From JABHQR01 sp043812455 (lineage in GTDB: Archaea > Nanobdellota > Nanobdellia > Woesearchaeales > GW2011-AR9), in assembly GCA_043812455.1 (NCBI GenBank), contig JBDRMB010000030.1, forward strand, positions 1 to 30,355: DNA of 30,355 nucleotides, given 5' to 3'. Both the position numbers and the translations under genes were made by a program. This document shows, one piece after another, positions 23,055 through 30,355 of the stretch. The notes beneath the pieces are model-generated. The model worked only from the letters and a program-made list of their open reading frames with translations. It was not told the DNA's origin and searched no databases. How positions within the stretch are numbered: position 1 is the stretch's first letter; every line of letters starts with the position of its first letter.

Positions 23055-23077
23055 ACAAAAAAGCTTTATTCTTTGTC

Positions 23078-24022
23078 GTGGAATTAGTAAAGTTAAAAGA
23101 GGTGAGTAAAGAGTTTGGAAACAACCTCATTCTGGATAGAGTTAGCCTCACGGTTGAGGAAGGAGACATTTATGCTATCATAGGAAGGTCAGGTAGCGGA
23201 AAATCGACAATTCTTAACATGATGGTAGGTTTTTTGAAACCGGATGAAGGTGAAGTTGCATATTATACTCTTGCTGGTAAGGAGGTTAAGTTAAAAGATA
23301 ATTATATGAAAATAAAAAAGATTATTGGTTTTACTCCACAACACCTTTCTTTTTACCCTAAACTTACAGTAAAAGAAAATCTGTTACATTTTGGTCGGAT
23401 TTACAATGTTAAAGATAATATCTTGATCGAGAATGCTAAAAGTCTCTTAAAATTTACTGGACTTTTAGAACACCGTAACTTGTTAGCTGAAGAATTGTCT
23501 GGCGGAATGCAAAAGCGGTTAGATATTGCTTGTAGTTTGGTTCACAAACCAAAATTATTAGTACTGGACGAACCGGTTACTGATCTTGACCCATTACTAG
23601 CTAACGATATTCTGGAATTAATCAAAGAAGTTAACAAACAAGGAGTAACGGTAGTTATTGCATCTCATGACTTGGATGATATTGAAGCAATATGTAATAA
23701 AATTGCAATTATTAACCATGGTGAAGTTTACCAGGAAGGCCTAGTTGAGGAAATTAGAAGACCTTACTTAAACAAAGGTAGTAGGATCAGTTTAAGAACT
23801 GGTAAAAATCATGAAAAGTTCTTAGAATTTGCTAAAACTTTGCCAGTGAGCAGAATTATTGATCAACGTAATAGATTAATCCTAGAAACTAACAATTTTA
23901 CTCAAACGATAGTTCAATTAGCAAAAAAGATTGAAGAGGAAGGTCTAGGTATGAACCATTTAGAAATATCTCAACCTTCGTTAAAAACTATTTTGAAAGA
24001 TATACTCAAGGAACAAAAGTAG
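23078..24022 (+). CDS. ABC transporter ATP-binding protein
   Basis: A 314-residue ABC ATPase starting at a GTG. Walker A GRSGSGKS is at 36-43, the Q-loop FTPQHLSFYPKL at about 86-97, the signature LSGGMQKRLD at about 143-152, and Walker B LLVLDEPVTDLDP at about 165-177, followed by the His switch ASHDLDDIE. The C-terminal extension of roughly 90 residues (from about 225) looks like the accessory domain found in ABC-2-type exporters. The permease gene lies 86 bp downstream, so this is a two-gene exporter. The N-terminal region before the GTG, although open, is read upstream of the promoter and is not included. Confidence 0.93.
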   Translation: MELVKLKEVSKEFGNNLILDRVSLTVEEGDIYAIIGRSGSGKSTILNMMVGFLKPDEGEVAYYTLAGKEVKLKDNYMKIKKIIGFTPQHLSFYPKLTVKENLLHFGRIYNVKDNILIENAKSLLKFTGLLEHRNLLAEELSGGMQKRLDIACSLVHKPKLLVLDEPVTDLDPLLANDILELIKEVNKQGVTVVIASHDLDDIEAICNKIAIINHGEVYQEGLVEEIRRPYLNKGSRISLRTGKNHEKFLEFAKTLPVSRIIDQRNRLILETNNFTQTIVQLAKKIEEEGLGMNHLEISQPSLKTILKDILKEQK

Positions 24023-24078
24023 TAAAGAAGTTAATTTAAAAATAAAAAAAGCCAATAAAAAAGAGAATTGTAACAAAA

Positions 24079-24108
24079 TTAATAGCTGGATAGTTAATAG
24101 CTGGATAG
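24079..24108 (+). repeat. Perfect tandem 15-bp duplication before the permease start
   Basis: TTAATAGCTGGATAG is repeated exactly at 24079-24093 and 24094-24108, ending directly at the ATG at 24109. The repeat brings a second GGATAG next to the start, so it may change translation of the permease. Confidence 0.8.
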
Positions 24109-26025
24109 ATGTTTAGAATGAAAAAAAGGAGAAGTGAAAGGGAGTTTGGTACTACGTTCAAGAATCTTTTACTATTAATAAAGAAAAATTTAAGAATTTT
24201 AGTAAGGTCCAAAAGTTCAGCGTTGATTGTAATCTTTGCTCCATTATTACTTATTCTTCTGATTGGTTTATCGTATAGCAGTTCGGCTAGTTATGGACTT
24301 AACATTGGTCTTCATGCCAGCAATTTTGATGGAGATATTAATGAAGTAATGATTTCATTACAAAACAAAGGTTTCAAGGTAGTAACTTACCTTAATATCG
24401 ATGATTGTTTAGATGATGTCAAGTCTAATTTTATCCATGCTTGTGTTTCTATGCCAGATAATTTTCAAATAAAAGATAATTCTGCAAAAGAAGTTACTTT
24501 TTATTTGGATCAAAGTAAAATTAATTTGGTATGGATGATCCAAGAAACGTTAGAGGAAGAGTTTGATTTGAAAACACGGGAATTGTCTCAGCAGTTAGTG
24601 AGTAACATTTTTGATAGGATTAGTACTGCTCAGAGTAATATTAATTTTGAACAGACTAACCTTGCTAATCTTCAAACTTCTAGTAGTAGTTTATCTACAG
24701 AGTCTGGAATTTTAAGTTCTAATTTAAATTCTTTAGAATTAACAGAAGTTGAATACTCTTCTCAAATAGACATCTTAGAAGAATTTCAAAGTTTTAGTGC
24801 TGCCAATTTGAACTCTGCTGATGTTAACATTGACGAAGCAAAAAGTGCTCTTGATAAGTTAAACATTAGCAGTTCTGAGAAAGAAGAATTAGAAGATTTA
24901 TTAACTGCAATTGATGAAGATATTTTAGACGTTAGAAGTTTAGTTTCTGGAACAGGAAATTATACTATGAATCAAATATTAACTATTTTTAATGATCTTG
25001 AAACTAATCTTGATAGTGCTAATCAGAAGATGTCTACTGCAAGTAACGAAATAACTTCAATAGGTTATGATGTTAATAGCTTTGGAGATTCATTAGGAGA
25101 ATTAAGTACTTCGTTAGGTGAAGTAAGTACTTCTTTAAGTAGCATTAAAAGTAGCTTGAGTCAGTTTGAAGTTTCAGAAGCAGAAGTTATTGCCACACCT
25201 TTGGTTACAAACATTGAAATGATTAGTTCAAAAAGTTCTAACCTTGATTATGTTTTTCCAGTTTTATTAACTTTAGTTGTAATGTTTTTGGCAATCATGT
25301 TAGGAAGTACTTTAGTAATGATCGAAAAAACTAGTCAGGCATATATCAGAAATTTCTTAGTACCAATTGGCAAAATTGTCACTGTGCTTGGAACTTTGTT
25401 AACCAACTTAATATTAATTGCATTACAACTAGTAGTAATCTTATTGATTTCATTATTCTTTATTCCTAATTCTTGGTTATCATTACCAATAATATTCATT
25501 GTGATGTTAATTGCTGCAGTAGTGTTTACGTTGATAGGAATGGTAATCGGTTACATTTTTAGTTCTGAAGAAACAGGAATTTTAGCTTCAATCTCTACTG
25601 GAAGTTTGTTATTATTCTTGTCTGGCGTTATCTTGCCTGTAGAAGGGATGTCTCCATGGTTAAGGGAATTTATCACTTTAAATCCATATGTAGTTACTGA
25701 ATCTTTGGTACGGGAAATATTTATTTTTGGTAGTCCGTTTTGGACTGTTTGGGAAGAAATATTTATCTTATTATTTTATTGTGTAATCTTATTTCTAAGT
25801 ATAATGGTGATTGATTCCATAATTAGAAAAAATCTTCTTAAAGATATAATGTTCCAGAAACATAAAAAATATCGGGCAGAAGTTGCTCATAGAAAAGAAT
25901 CAAGTAAAAGGAGAGCGATTTTCAAAGAAAATAAAGGTAACATTTCCAATTGGGGAGTGCATGAAACAAAAACTCCTGTAAAGAAAAATGGTTTATTTTC
26001 TGGATTGTTTGGCAGAAAAAAGTGA
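24109..26025 (+). CDS. ABC-2 type permease with long coiled-coil outside domain
   Basis: A 638-residue permease. A basic N terminus is followed by one helix (about 38-56). A large outside region (about 60-380) starts with an alpha/beta part and continues as a Ser/Asn-rich coiled coil (about 150-360). Five or six helices follow (about 381-405, 420-450, 458-483, 488-508 and 550-568), with a basic tail to 638. This is the YhgE/Pip-like and ABC-2 architecture, where the outside stalk recruits a substrate or partner. With the adjacent ATPase it forms an exporter. An ATG at 24118 is an alternative start. Substrate unknown, possibly a surface polymer or protein. Confidence 0.87.
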   Translation: MFRMKKRRSEREFGTTFKNLLLLIKKNLRILVRSKSSALIVIFAPLLLILLIGLSYSSSASYGLNIGLHASNFDGDINEVMISLQNKGFKVVTYLNIDDCLDDVKSNFIHACVSMPDNFQIKDNSAKEVTFYLDQSKINLVWMIQETLEEEFDLKTRELSQQLVSNIFDRISTAQSNINFEQTNLANLQTSSSSLSTESGILSSNLNSLELTEVEYSSQIDILEEFQSFSAANLNSADVNIDEAKSALDKLNISSSEKEELEDLLTAIDEDILDVRSLVSGTGNYTMNQILTIFNDLETNLDSANQKMSTASNEITSIGYDVNSFGDSLGELSTSLGEVSTSLSSIKSSLSQFEVSEAEVIATPLVTNIEMISSKSSNLDYVFPVLLTLVVMFLAIMLGSTLVMIEKTSQAYIRNFLVPIGKIVTVLGTLLTNLILIALQLVVILLISLFFIPNSWLSLPIIFIVMLIAAVVFTLIGMVIGYIFSSEETGILASISTGSLLLFLSGVILPVEGMSPWLREFITLNPYVVTESLVREIFIFGSPFWTVWEEIFILLFYCVILFLSIMVIDSIIRKNLLKDIMFQKHKKYRAEVAHRKESSKRRAIFKENKGNISNWGVHETKTPVKKNGLFSGLFGRKK

Positions 26026-26546
26026 TAATTAAAGTGAAAGCTAAAAAGTTAATTATAATCTCTGGAACGCCGGCAACTGGCAAATCTAGTATTGCTGAAA
26101 TTTTAGTTAAAAATTTTGGATTTGTTAAAATTGATTGGCATGATTTGATTAAAAGAAATAAAAAGTTGTCTTCTGGTTATGACCAAAAAAAGAAATGTTA
26201 TGCGTTAAACATGAGTGAGTTAGAAAAAGTAATTGATAAGATTAGACTTGGTCATCCAACCACACAATTTTTATTTGACAGTCATGTTGCACATTATTTA
26301 CCCCCGGAGATGGTCAGATTAGCCATTATCATGAAATGTTCAAATTTGGAAAAGTTACGTGCAAGGCTTGAAGATAGAAAATATAGTAAAGCTAAAGTTA
26401 AGGAAAATTTAGAGTGTGAAATATTTGATGTATGTTTAGATGAAGCTCAGGAAGCAGGTCATAAAGTTTTAATATTTGACACTTGCAAGCGTATTGCCAA
26501 GAAAGATGTAATTGTTAGCGTTAAGAAAAAGTTAAGGTTGAAGTAA
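26022..26546 (+). CDS. AK6/Fap7-like nucleotide kinase
   Basis: A 174-residue P-loop kinase resembling archaeal adenylate kinase 6 (Fap7). Walker A GTPATGKS is at about 15-22. A WHDLIKRN motif follows near residues 38-45, then FLFDSHVAHYLPPEMV (about 84-99), and the lid RLEDRKYSKAKVKENLECE (about 116-134) matches the family's R..R.Y...K..EN.E pattern. The family links adenylate kinase activity with small-subunit ribosome maturation. It begins at a GTG that overlaps the permease stop by four bases; a second GTG at 26034 is possible. Co-transcription with an ABC exporter is unexpected in function and may be incidental. Confidence 0.88.
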   Translation: MIIKVKAKKLIIISGTPATGKSSIAEILVKNFGFVKIDWHDLIKRNKKLSSGYDQKKKCYALNMSELEKVIDKIRLGHPTTQFLFDSHVAHYLPPEMVRLAIIMKCSNLEKLRARLEDRKYSKAKVKENLECEIFDVCLDEAQEAGHKVLIFDTCKRIAKKDVIVSVKKKLRLK

Positions 26547-26584
26547 CAGATTTTTATGATTTAGCATATTTCTTAAAGACAAAT

Positions 26585-26597
26585 CTTTATAAAAAAT
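26585..26597 (+). promoter_or_regulatory. TATA box of the release factor gene
   Basis: CTTTATAAAAAAT lies about 27 nt before the ATG at 26617, indicating a leaderless mRNA. Confidence 0.6.
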
Positions 26598-26616
26598 ACA
26601 ATGGTTTAGAAGAATC

Positions 26617-27726
26617 ATGTCAGGAATAAACAGTAGGGACCGATTGAAACTGAAAAAGTTTGTGAAAGATCTAAAATCTCACAAAGCTTTACATACTGAG
26701 TTCGTAACAGTCTATGTTCCAGCAGGATATGATATTACTAAAATAATCAATCATCTGGCTGAAGAGCAAGGTACTGCTTCTAACATAAAATCTTCTGCTA
26801 CTAGGAAAAATGTTCAAGTTGCTCTTGAAAAGATGATTCAACATCTTAGAACTATCGGAAAAACTCCTGAGAATGGTTTGGCTATCTTTTCAGGTAATTT
26901 AGCAGCCGCTGAAGGTAAACAAGATGTTCGAGTATGGAGCATGGAACCGCCAGCACCTTTAAACATTCGAATCTATAGGTGCGATAAAACTTTTATGACT
27001 GACATTATCGAAGAAATGTTGATTGAACATATGGTTTATGGTTTAGTTGTTCTTGATCGAAGAGATGCTACTGTTGCATTATTGAAAGGGAAAACAATTA
27101 TTCCATTACTTAAAACTCATTCAGAAGTTCCTGGAAAGACTAAAGCTGGTGGTCAATCAGCTCAACGTTATGCACGGATCAGGGAAGGTGCGTATAAGGA
27201 CCATTTCAAGAAAATTGCTGATTGTATGAAGGAACAGTTTTTACCATTAGGAAATAACTTGAAGGGTATAATTATTGGTGGTCCGGGGATTACTGTCCAT
27301 GATTTTATGAATAAAGATTATCTTACTGGAGATGTCAAGAAAAAAGTAATTGGCACTAAAGATCTTTCTTATACCGGTGATTTCGGTTTACAAGAATTAC
27401 TTGACCGGTCTGCGGACCTGTTAGCTGAAGAGGAAGTTGCACAAGAAAAAGCAGCGGTACAAAAATTGCTTAAACAAATGTTGGATGATCCTAGCAAGAT
27501 TACTTATGGTGAAAAGGAAACTTTGCGTGCTTTGGAAATGAACGCTGTTGATTTATTATTGATTTCTGAAGATTTTAGCGAAGATCGTATACTGGAACTT
27601 GACGAATTATGTGAACAAGGTGGTACTGAGATGAAAATTATTTCTACAGAAACTAGGGAGGGTGTTCAGTTAAAAAATTTGGGTGGTATTGCTGCTGTGC
27701 TCAGGTTTCCGATTGGACCTGTTTAG
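26617..27726 (+). CDS. prf1: Peptide chain release factor aRF1
   Basis: A 369-residue class I release factor that reads all three stop codons and triggers peptide release. Domain 1 has GTASNIKS (NIKS at 56-59) and YRCDKTF (120-126, the YxCxxxF motif) for stop recognition. Domain 2 has the catalytic GGQ at 178-180 in TKAGGQSAQRYARIRE. Domain 3 follows with GGPGITVHDF (221-230) and ends LRFPIGPV. It is shorter than the roughly 410-residue forms of many archaea because domain 3 has little between VDLLLISEDF and GTEMKIIST, i.e. the Zn-ribbon-like minidomain is missing or reduced. Shorter forms are known in some archaea. Confidence 0.96.
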   Translation: MSGINSRDRLKLKKFVKDLKSHKALHTEFVTVYVPAGYDITKIINHLAEEQGTASNIKSSATRKNVQVALEKMIQHLRTIGKTPENGLAIFSGNLAAAEGKQDVRVWSMEPPAPLNIRIYRCDKTFMTDIIEEMLIEHMVYGLVVLDRRDATVALLKGKTIIPLLKTHSEVPGKTKAGGQSAQRYARIREGAYKDHFKKIADCMKEQFLPLGNNLKGIIIGGPGITVHDFMNKDYLTGDVKKKVIGTKDLSYTGDFGLQELLDRSADLLAEEEVAQEKAAVQKLLKQMLDDPSKITYGEKETLRALEMNAVDLLLISEDFSEDRILELDELCEQGGTEMKIISTETREGVQLKNLGGIAAVLRFPIGPV

Positions 27727-27770
27727 AGTTTACAATTCCAAAATATATTTAATTCTTTCAATTAATCCTT

Positions 27771-28508
27771 ATGATTATGAACATAATTCAAGAGTCTTTC
27801 CAGCGATTGTTTCCAAATAGAGAATTTGATTATTCTACTGAAGAGTTTTATACGAGACAACTTTCTGATTTTAATGCTAATGTCAAATTGTACGGAAAAA
27901 AGATTACTGTAAAATACAATTTACAATGGAAATCTGTTGATCAAGAGATTAAAATTGGGTTAGTACAGAGTTTGCTGCTAAAACTGTTTAAGGCCAGGAA
28001 ATGGGAACAAGAGTATTCTAGGATGAATTTGAACCTGTATAACGATTTTGTGAAACGTATTCCTGAATTTTGTGAAAAAAACAAAAATGATCCAGTTTTG
28101 GAAGAGTCGTTCAGTAGGGTAAATAACAAGTTTTTTTCTGGAATCTTAGACAAACCAAACCTAACCTGGGGAGCACATTCAACCAGAAAATTGGCATCTT
28201 ATAATTATCATAATGATACTGTAACTGTTTCAAAAGTTTTTCAGGAATCACGAGAAGAATTATTAGATTATTTGATGTACCATGAACTGTTGCACAAACA
28301 GTTGAAATATCAAAATAGTGGTAATAGGAACGCGTTTCATACCAGGCGGTTTAAACAAGCAGAAAATATGTATCCTAACAAAGATTTGGCGGAAAAAGAA
28401 ATTAATGGTGAGATAAGGAAATATCATTTAAGTAAAAATAATCTTAAAAGAAAAATTAACCAGAAAAAGAAAAGTCTAAGTAAGGGGCTTTTTTCTTTTT
28501 TTAGATAA
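27771..28508 (+). CDS. Zinc metallopeptidase of SprT/YgjP-like type
   Basis: A 245-residue protein with HELLH (171-175), the zinc-binding and catalytic HExxH, followed by FHTRRFKQAE whose His190 could be the third ligand, as in SprT and YgjP-type peptidases. The N-terminal 100 residues are of no known family, and the C-terminal 30 are very basic. The TATA box (27741-27750) is about 25 nt before the ATG, which argues for 27771; an ATG two codons later is possible. The substrate is unknown; related proteins act on DNA-bound proteins or are house-cleaning proteases. Confidence 0.82.
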   Translation: MIMNIIQESFQRLFPNREFDYSTEEFYTRQLSDFNANVKLYGKKITVKYNLQWKSVDQEIKIGLVQSLLLKLFKARKWEQEYSRMNLNLYNDFVKRIPEFCEKNKNDPVLEESFSRVNNKFFSGILDKPNLTWGAHSTRKLASYNYHNDTVTVSKVFQESREELLDYLMYHELLHKQLKYQNSGNRNAFHTRRFKQAENMYPNKDLAEKEINGEIRKYHLSKNNLKRKINQKKKSLSKGLFSFFR

Positions 28509-28510
28509 TT

Positions 28511-28984
28511 CTAAAACATGCTAGAAATAAAAGTTCCGATGTAATGGGTTGCAGTAATAACTACAATTGCAATCAAGACGTGTTCTAAAATGATTTTATA
28601 ACTCTTAACTTTAGAAATACGCGCAATGTAATAACTAAGTAAAGCAATTAGACTTAACCCCCAGATTATACTAACAATAATTGCCGTTTGTAATTCAAAA
28701 AGTAATACTGGTACTATGAATGTTAATGCAAAAAATAGTTTTGATGCAAAGGTTGTAATAGTAGATTCCCATATTTCTTTCTGGGTACGTTTTGTTTCAC
28801 ACTCTTCTGAAATATGTATCCCCAGTGCGTCTGAAAACGAATCAGCAATAGCAATTATCAAAATGCCACTGATAACAATCATAATAGAGTGAGTGCTAGA
28901 ATTTAATCCTACCATCATACCTAAAGTAGTGATTATTCCTGAAGTTAGACCAAATCCAAACCCTTTCCTAACTGATGTTTTCAT
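28511..28984 (-). CDS. VIT1/CCC1-like membrane protein
   Basis: A 157-residue protein with about five helices. The first part, GFGLTSGIITTLGMMVGLNS, then IADSFSDALGIHISEECETK, resembles the first two helices of the VIT1/CCC1 family of iron and manganese transporters, including the acidic EE after helix 2. The protein is shorter than the usual 200-250 residues because the cytoplasmic metal-binding helices are reduced to a short linker (TKRTQKEIW). It may be a minimal transporter. A TATA box (about 29007-29016, minus strand) lies about 27 nt before the ATG. Confidence 0.75.
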   Translation of the reverse strand: MKTSVRKGFGFGLTSGIITTLGMMVGLNSSTHSIMIVISGILIIAIADSFSDALGIHISEECETKRTQKEIWESTITTFASKLFFALTFIVPVLLFELQTAIIVSIIWGLSLIALLSYYIARISKVKSYKIILEHVLIAIVVITATHYIGTFISSMF

Positions 28985-29006
28985 ATCTTGACTTAATTTA
29001 AACTAG

Positions 29007-29016
29007 TTTATAAAAT
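29007..29016 (-). promoter_or_regulatory. TATA box of the VIT-like gene
   Basis: The minus strand reads TTTTATAAAC, about 27 nt before the ATG at 28984. A separate TATA box for the divergent channel gene, TTTATAAAAT, lies at about 29070-29079. Confidence 0.55.
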
Positions 29017-29101
29017 TTCTTACTGGAAGATTTTTTTTTAGAAAGGGGTACACCCTTCAGAGAGAATAAATTTATAAAATGCCTTGTAATTACAATAACA
29101 A

Positions 29102-30175
29102 ATGGTATTAGATTGTCTTTACAGTTATTATGTACAATTGTCAAGCCAGTATCCTTTCTTGACTAATTTAAGCAACAATTATGTTCAATCAGCTTTAATT
29201 TTAATTGGAGCAGCAATTTTAGCATGGTTACTATTACTTGTTTTCAAAAAATTTCTAGAAAAGTTTGCTTCAAAAACTAAAACTGATTTAGATGATTTAA
29301 TTTTAGAGAAAGTTAAGAAACCTTTCTTTTATTTAATCTTGGCACAAGGTTTGAAATTAGCATTATTTAACCTTGAAGTTAATGGAATTGTAACACAAGT
29401 AATGAACAGTATAATGGCATTAGTGTTTGTGTTCATCTTATCACGAGCAGTAGAGGTTGTTATTGAAGTGTGGGGCAGAACTTTAGCTAAGAAAACTGAA
29501 AGTAAGTTAGATGATGTGTTGTTACCTATGTTCAAAAAAGCTTCTAAAATCGTTTTTTTTGTGGTTGCATTTATGTGGGTGCTTAATGTCTGGAACATTG
29601 ACATCACTCCTTACTTGGCGGGTGTAGGAATTAGTGGATTAGTTCTAGGATTTGCATTACAAGATTCGTTAAAAAATATCTTTGGTGGAATCACTTTAAT
29701 TTTGGATAGCACTTTTGAAGTTGGTGACAAGATTAAGTTAGAAAGTGGTGAAGTTGGTGAAGTTAAAGATATTGGATTAAGAAGTACTAAAATCAGAACT
29801 TATGATAATGAATTAATTTATGTGCCAAATGGTTATTTGGCTAATAGCAGAATTCAGAATTATACCAGGCCAAGCCCTACAATTAGAGTTAAAGTTGATT
29901 TTGGAGTAGAATACGGTAGTGACGTAAAGACTGTACAGAAAGTGGTTTTGAAATCTATTAGCGGTATGGAAGATATTTTATCTGATCCTGAACCAGCAGT
30001 ACAGTTTATTGGCATGGGAGATTCTGCTTTAAATTTCCGAGCAATGTTTTGGGTGAAGAGCTGGAAGGACAGTTATGGCAGACAATTAGAAGCTACAGAA
30101 CTTGTCTATAATGCTTTGAATAAGGCTAAGATTGGAATACCTTTCCCAACAAGGACTGTGTATATGAAAAAGTAA
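29102..30175 (+). CDS. Small-conductance mechanosensitive channel, MscS family
   Basis: A 357-residue MscS-type channel that opens under membrane tension to release solutes. Helices lie near 27-48, 74-90, 98-120 and 148-165. The pore helix and family block YLAGVGISGLVLGFALQDSL (171-190) and KNIFGGITLILDSTFEVGDK (191-210) follow, then the beta domain with LRSTKIRTYDNELIYVPNGY and a C-terminal alpha/beta domain. Length and layout match archaeal MscS proteins with one or two extra helices. A TATA box about 25 nt before the ATG suggests a leaderless mRNA. A T-rich terminator follows at about 30178-30206. Confidence 0.93.
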   Translation: MVLDCLYSYYVQLSSQYPFLTNLSNNYVQSALILIGAAILAWLLLLVFKKFLEKFASKTKTDLDDLILEKVKKPFFYLILAQGLKLALFNLEVNGIVTQVMNSIMALVFVFILSRAVEVVIEVWGRTLAKKTESKLDDVLLPMFKKASKIVFFVVAFMWVLNVWNIDITPYLAGVGISGLVLGFALQDSLKNIFGGITLILDSTFEVGDKIKLESGEVGEVKDIGLRSTKIRTYDNELIYVPNGYLANSRIQNYTRPSPTIRVKVDFGVEYGSDVKTVQKVVLKSISGMEDILSDPEPAVQFIGMGDSALNFRAMFWVKSWKDSYGRQLEATELVYNALNKAKIGIPFPTRTVYMKK

Positions 30176-30177
30176 AG

Positions 30178-30206
30178 GTTTTTTTTTATCTTAATTTTTT
30201 TTTTCT
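30178..30206 (+). terminator. T-rich terminator after the channel gene
   Basis: Two long T runs begin three bases after the MscS stop codon, the usual archaeal termination signal. Confidence 0.6.
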
Positions 30207-30215
30207 TAACTTTCA

Positions 30216-30355
30216 GGGTATGTCCCAAGAGTTGAATGATTCTCAAAGCAATATTGTGTAATATTGCTTTACAGTATATTTCAGTTCTTGCAGGACGTAT
30301 ATTTTTGGAGCTAACGCTAGCTCCAAATTTTTGTTTAAATGCATGAAATATACTT
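30216..30355. repeat. Palindrome-rich edge element
   Basis: No gene is seen. GGGTATGTCC (30216-30225) resembles the ends of the MITE-like elements (GGGCATGTCC), and its arm pairs imperfectly with TTCTTGCAGGACGTAT near 30285-30300. Within lie a perfect 11-bp hairpin AAAGCAATATT/AATATTGCTTT (30245-30270, GTGT loop) and then a perfect 10-bp hairpin TTTGGAGCTA/TAGCTCCAAA (30304-30327). AGTATATTTCA and TGAAATATACT form a further inverted pair. The right end is cut by the window. Confidence 0.6.

Noticed and set aside
23015..23077. Upstream ATG for the ABC ATPase at 23015
   Set aside because: It lies before the TATA box and would add a hydrophobic stretch not seen in the family. The GTG at 23078 has the right spacing.
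1..30355. tRNA genes and CRISPR arrays
   Set aside because: No T-loop GGTTCRAATCC-like motif with a matching cloverleaf and no evenly spaced direct repeats were found by eye. A covariance-model search would be decisive.

Overview
This window is AT-rich archaeal DNA, most likely from a small-genome DPANN lineage (Woesearchaeota/Pacearchaeota-like; this placement is inference, not a database result). The archaeal signs are an aRF1 release factor with NIKS and GGQ motifs, an archaeal NAC, Sec61-beta, SecF followed by SecD, an RNase P RNA with archaeal-type conserved regions, class III (archaeal prepilin) signal peptides, and TATA boxes about 25-30 nt upstream of start codons. Many first-in-operon genes therefore look leaderless. 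Others carry a shared AGAGGTG-type Shine-Dalgarno site, and several starts are GTG or TTG.

Layout. 1-1216: a degenerate KaiC/RecA-like protein and a small membrane protein. 1308-10421 (minus strand): a nine-gene type IV pilus-like operon. In transcription order it encodes a large Cys-rich pilin-like adhesin, four smaller prepilin-like or membrane-anchored proteins, a 604-residue lysine-rich membrane protein with a possible winged-helix segment, a TadA/FlaI-type secretion ATPase, and two TadC/GspF platform proteins. 10590-11024 (plus): a stand-alone class III pilin read divergently. 11153-12618 (minus): two overlapping KaiC-family ATPases. 12976-14135: a small membrane protein, a PH-like membrane protein, a possible 33-residue peptide and a PRC-barrel protein. 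14207-17713 (plus): TraB-family protein, RNase P RNA, NUDIX hydrolase, Sec61-beta, NAC and two helical paralogues. 17937-19157: MinD/ParA ATPase and a four-helix membrane protein. 19179-20393 (minus): an HTH regulator with a perfect palindromic operator, and a pair of half-size DMT transporters. 20452-22979 (minus): SecD and SecF. 23078-26546 (plus): ABC ATPase, ABC-2 permease and AK6-like kinase. 26617-30175: aRF1, a zinc metallopeptidase, a VIT/CCC1-like protein and an MscS channel.

Several genes belong to one theme, protein traffic to and through the membrane: Sec61-beta, NAC, SecD/SecF, the pilus-like export machine and the ABC exporter. Three KaiC-family proteins flank the pilus locus and may control it (inference).

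The non-coding part is rich. Two related MITE-like inverted-repeat elements (12701-12912 and 17759-17878) share termini of the form GGNCAYGTCCGG and each has an 8-bp flanking direct repeat. A different GC-hairpin repeat family sits at the end of, and inside, the pilus operon. The right edge of the window enters another strongly palindromic stretch.
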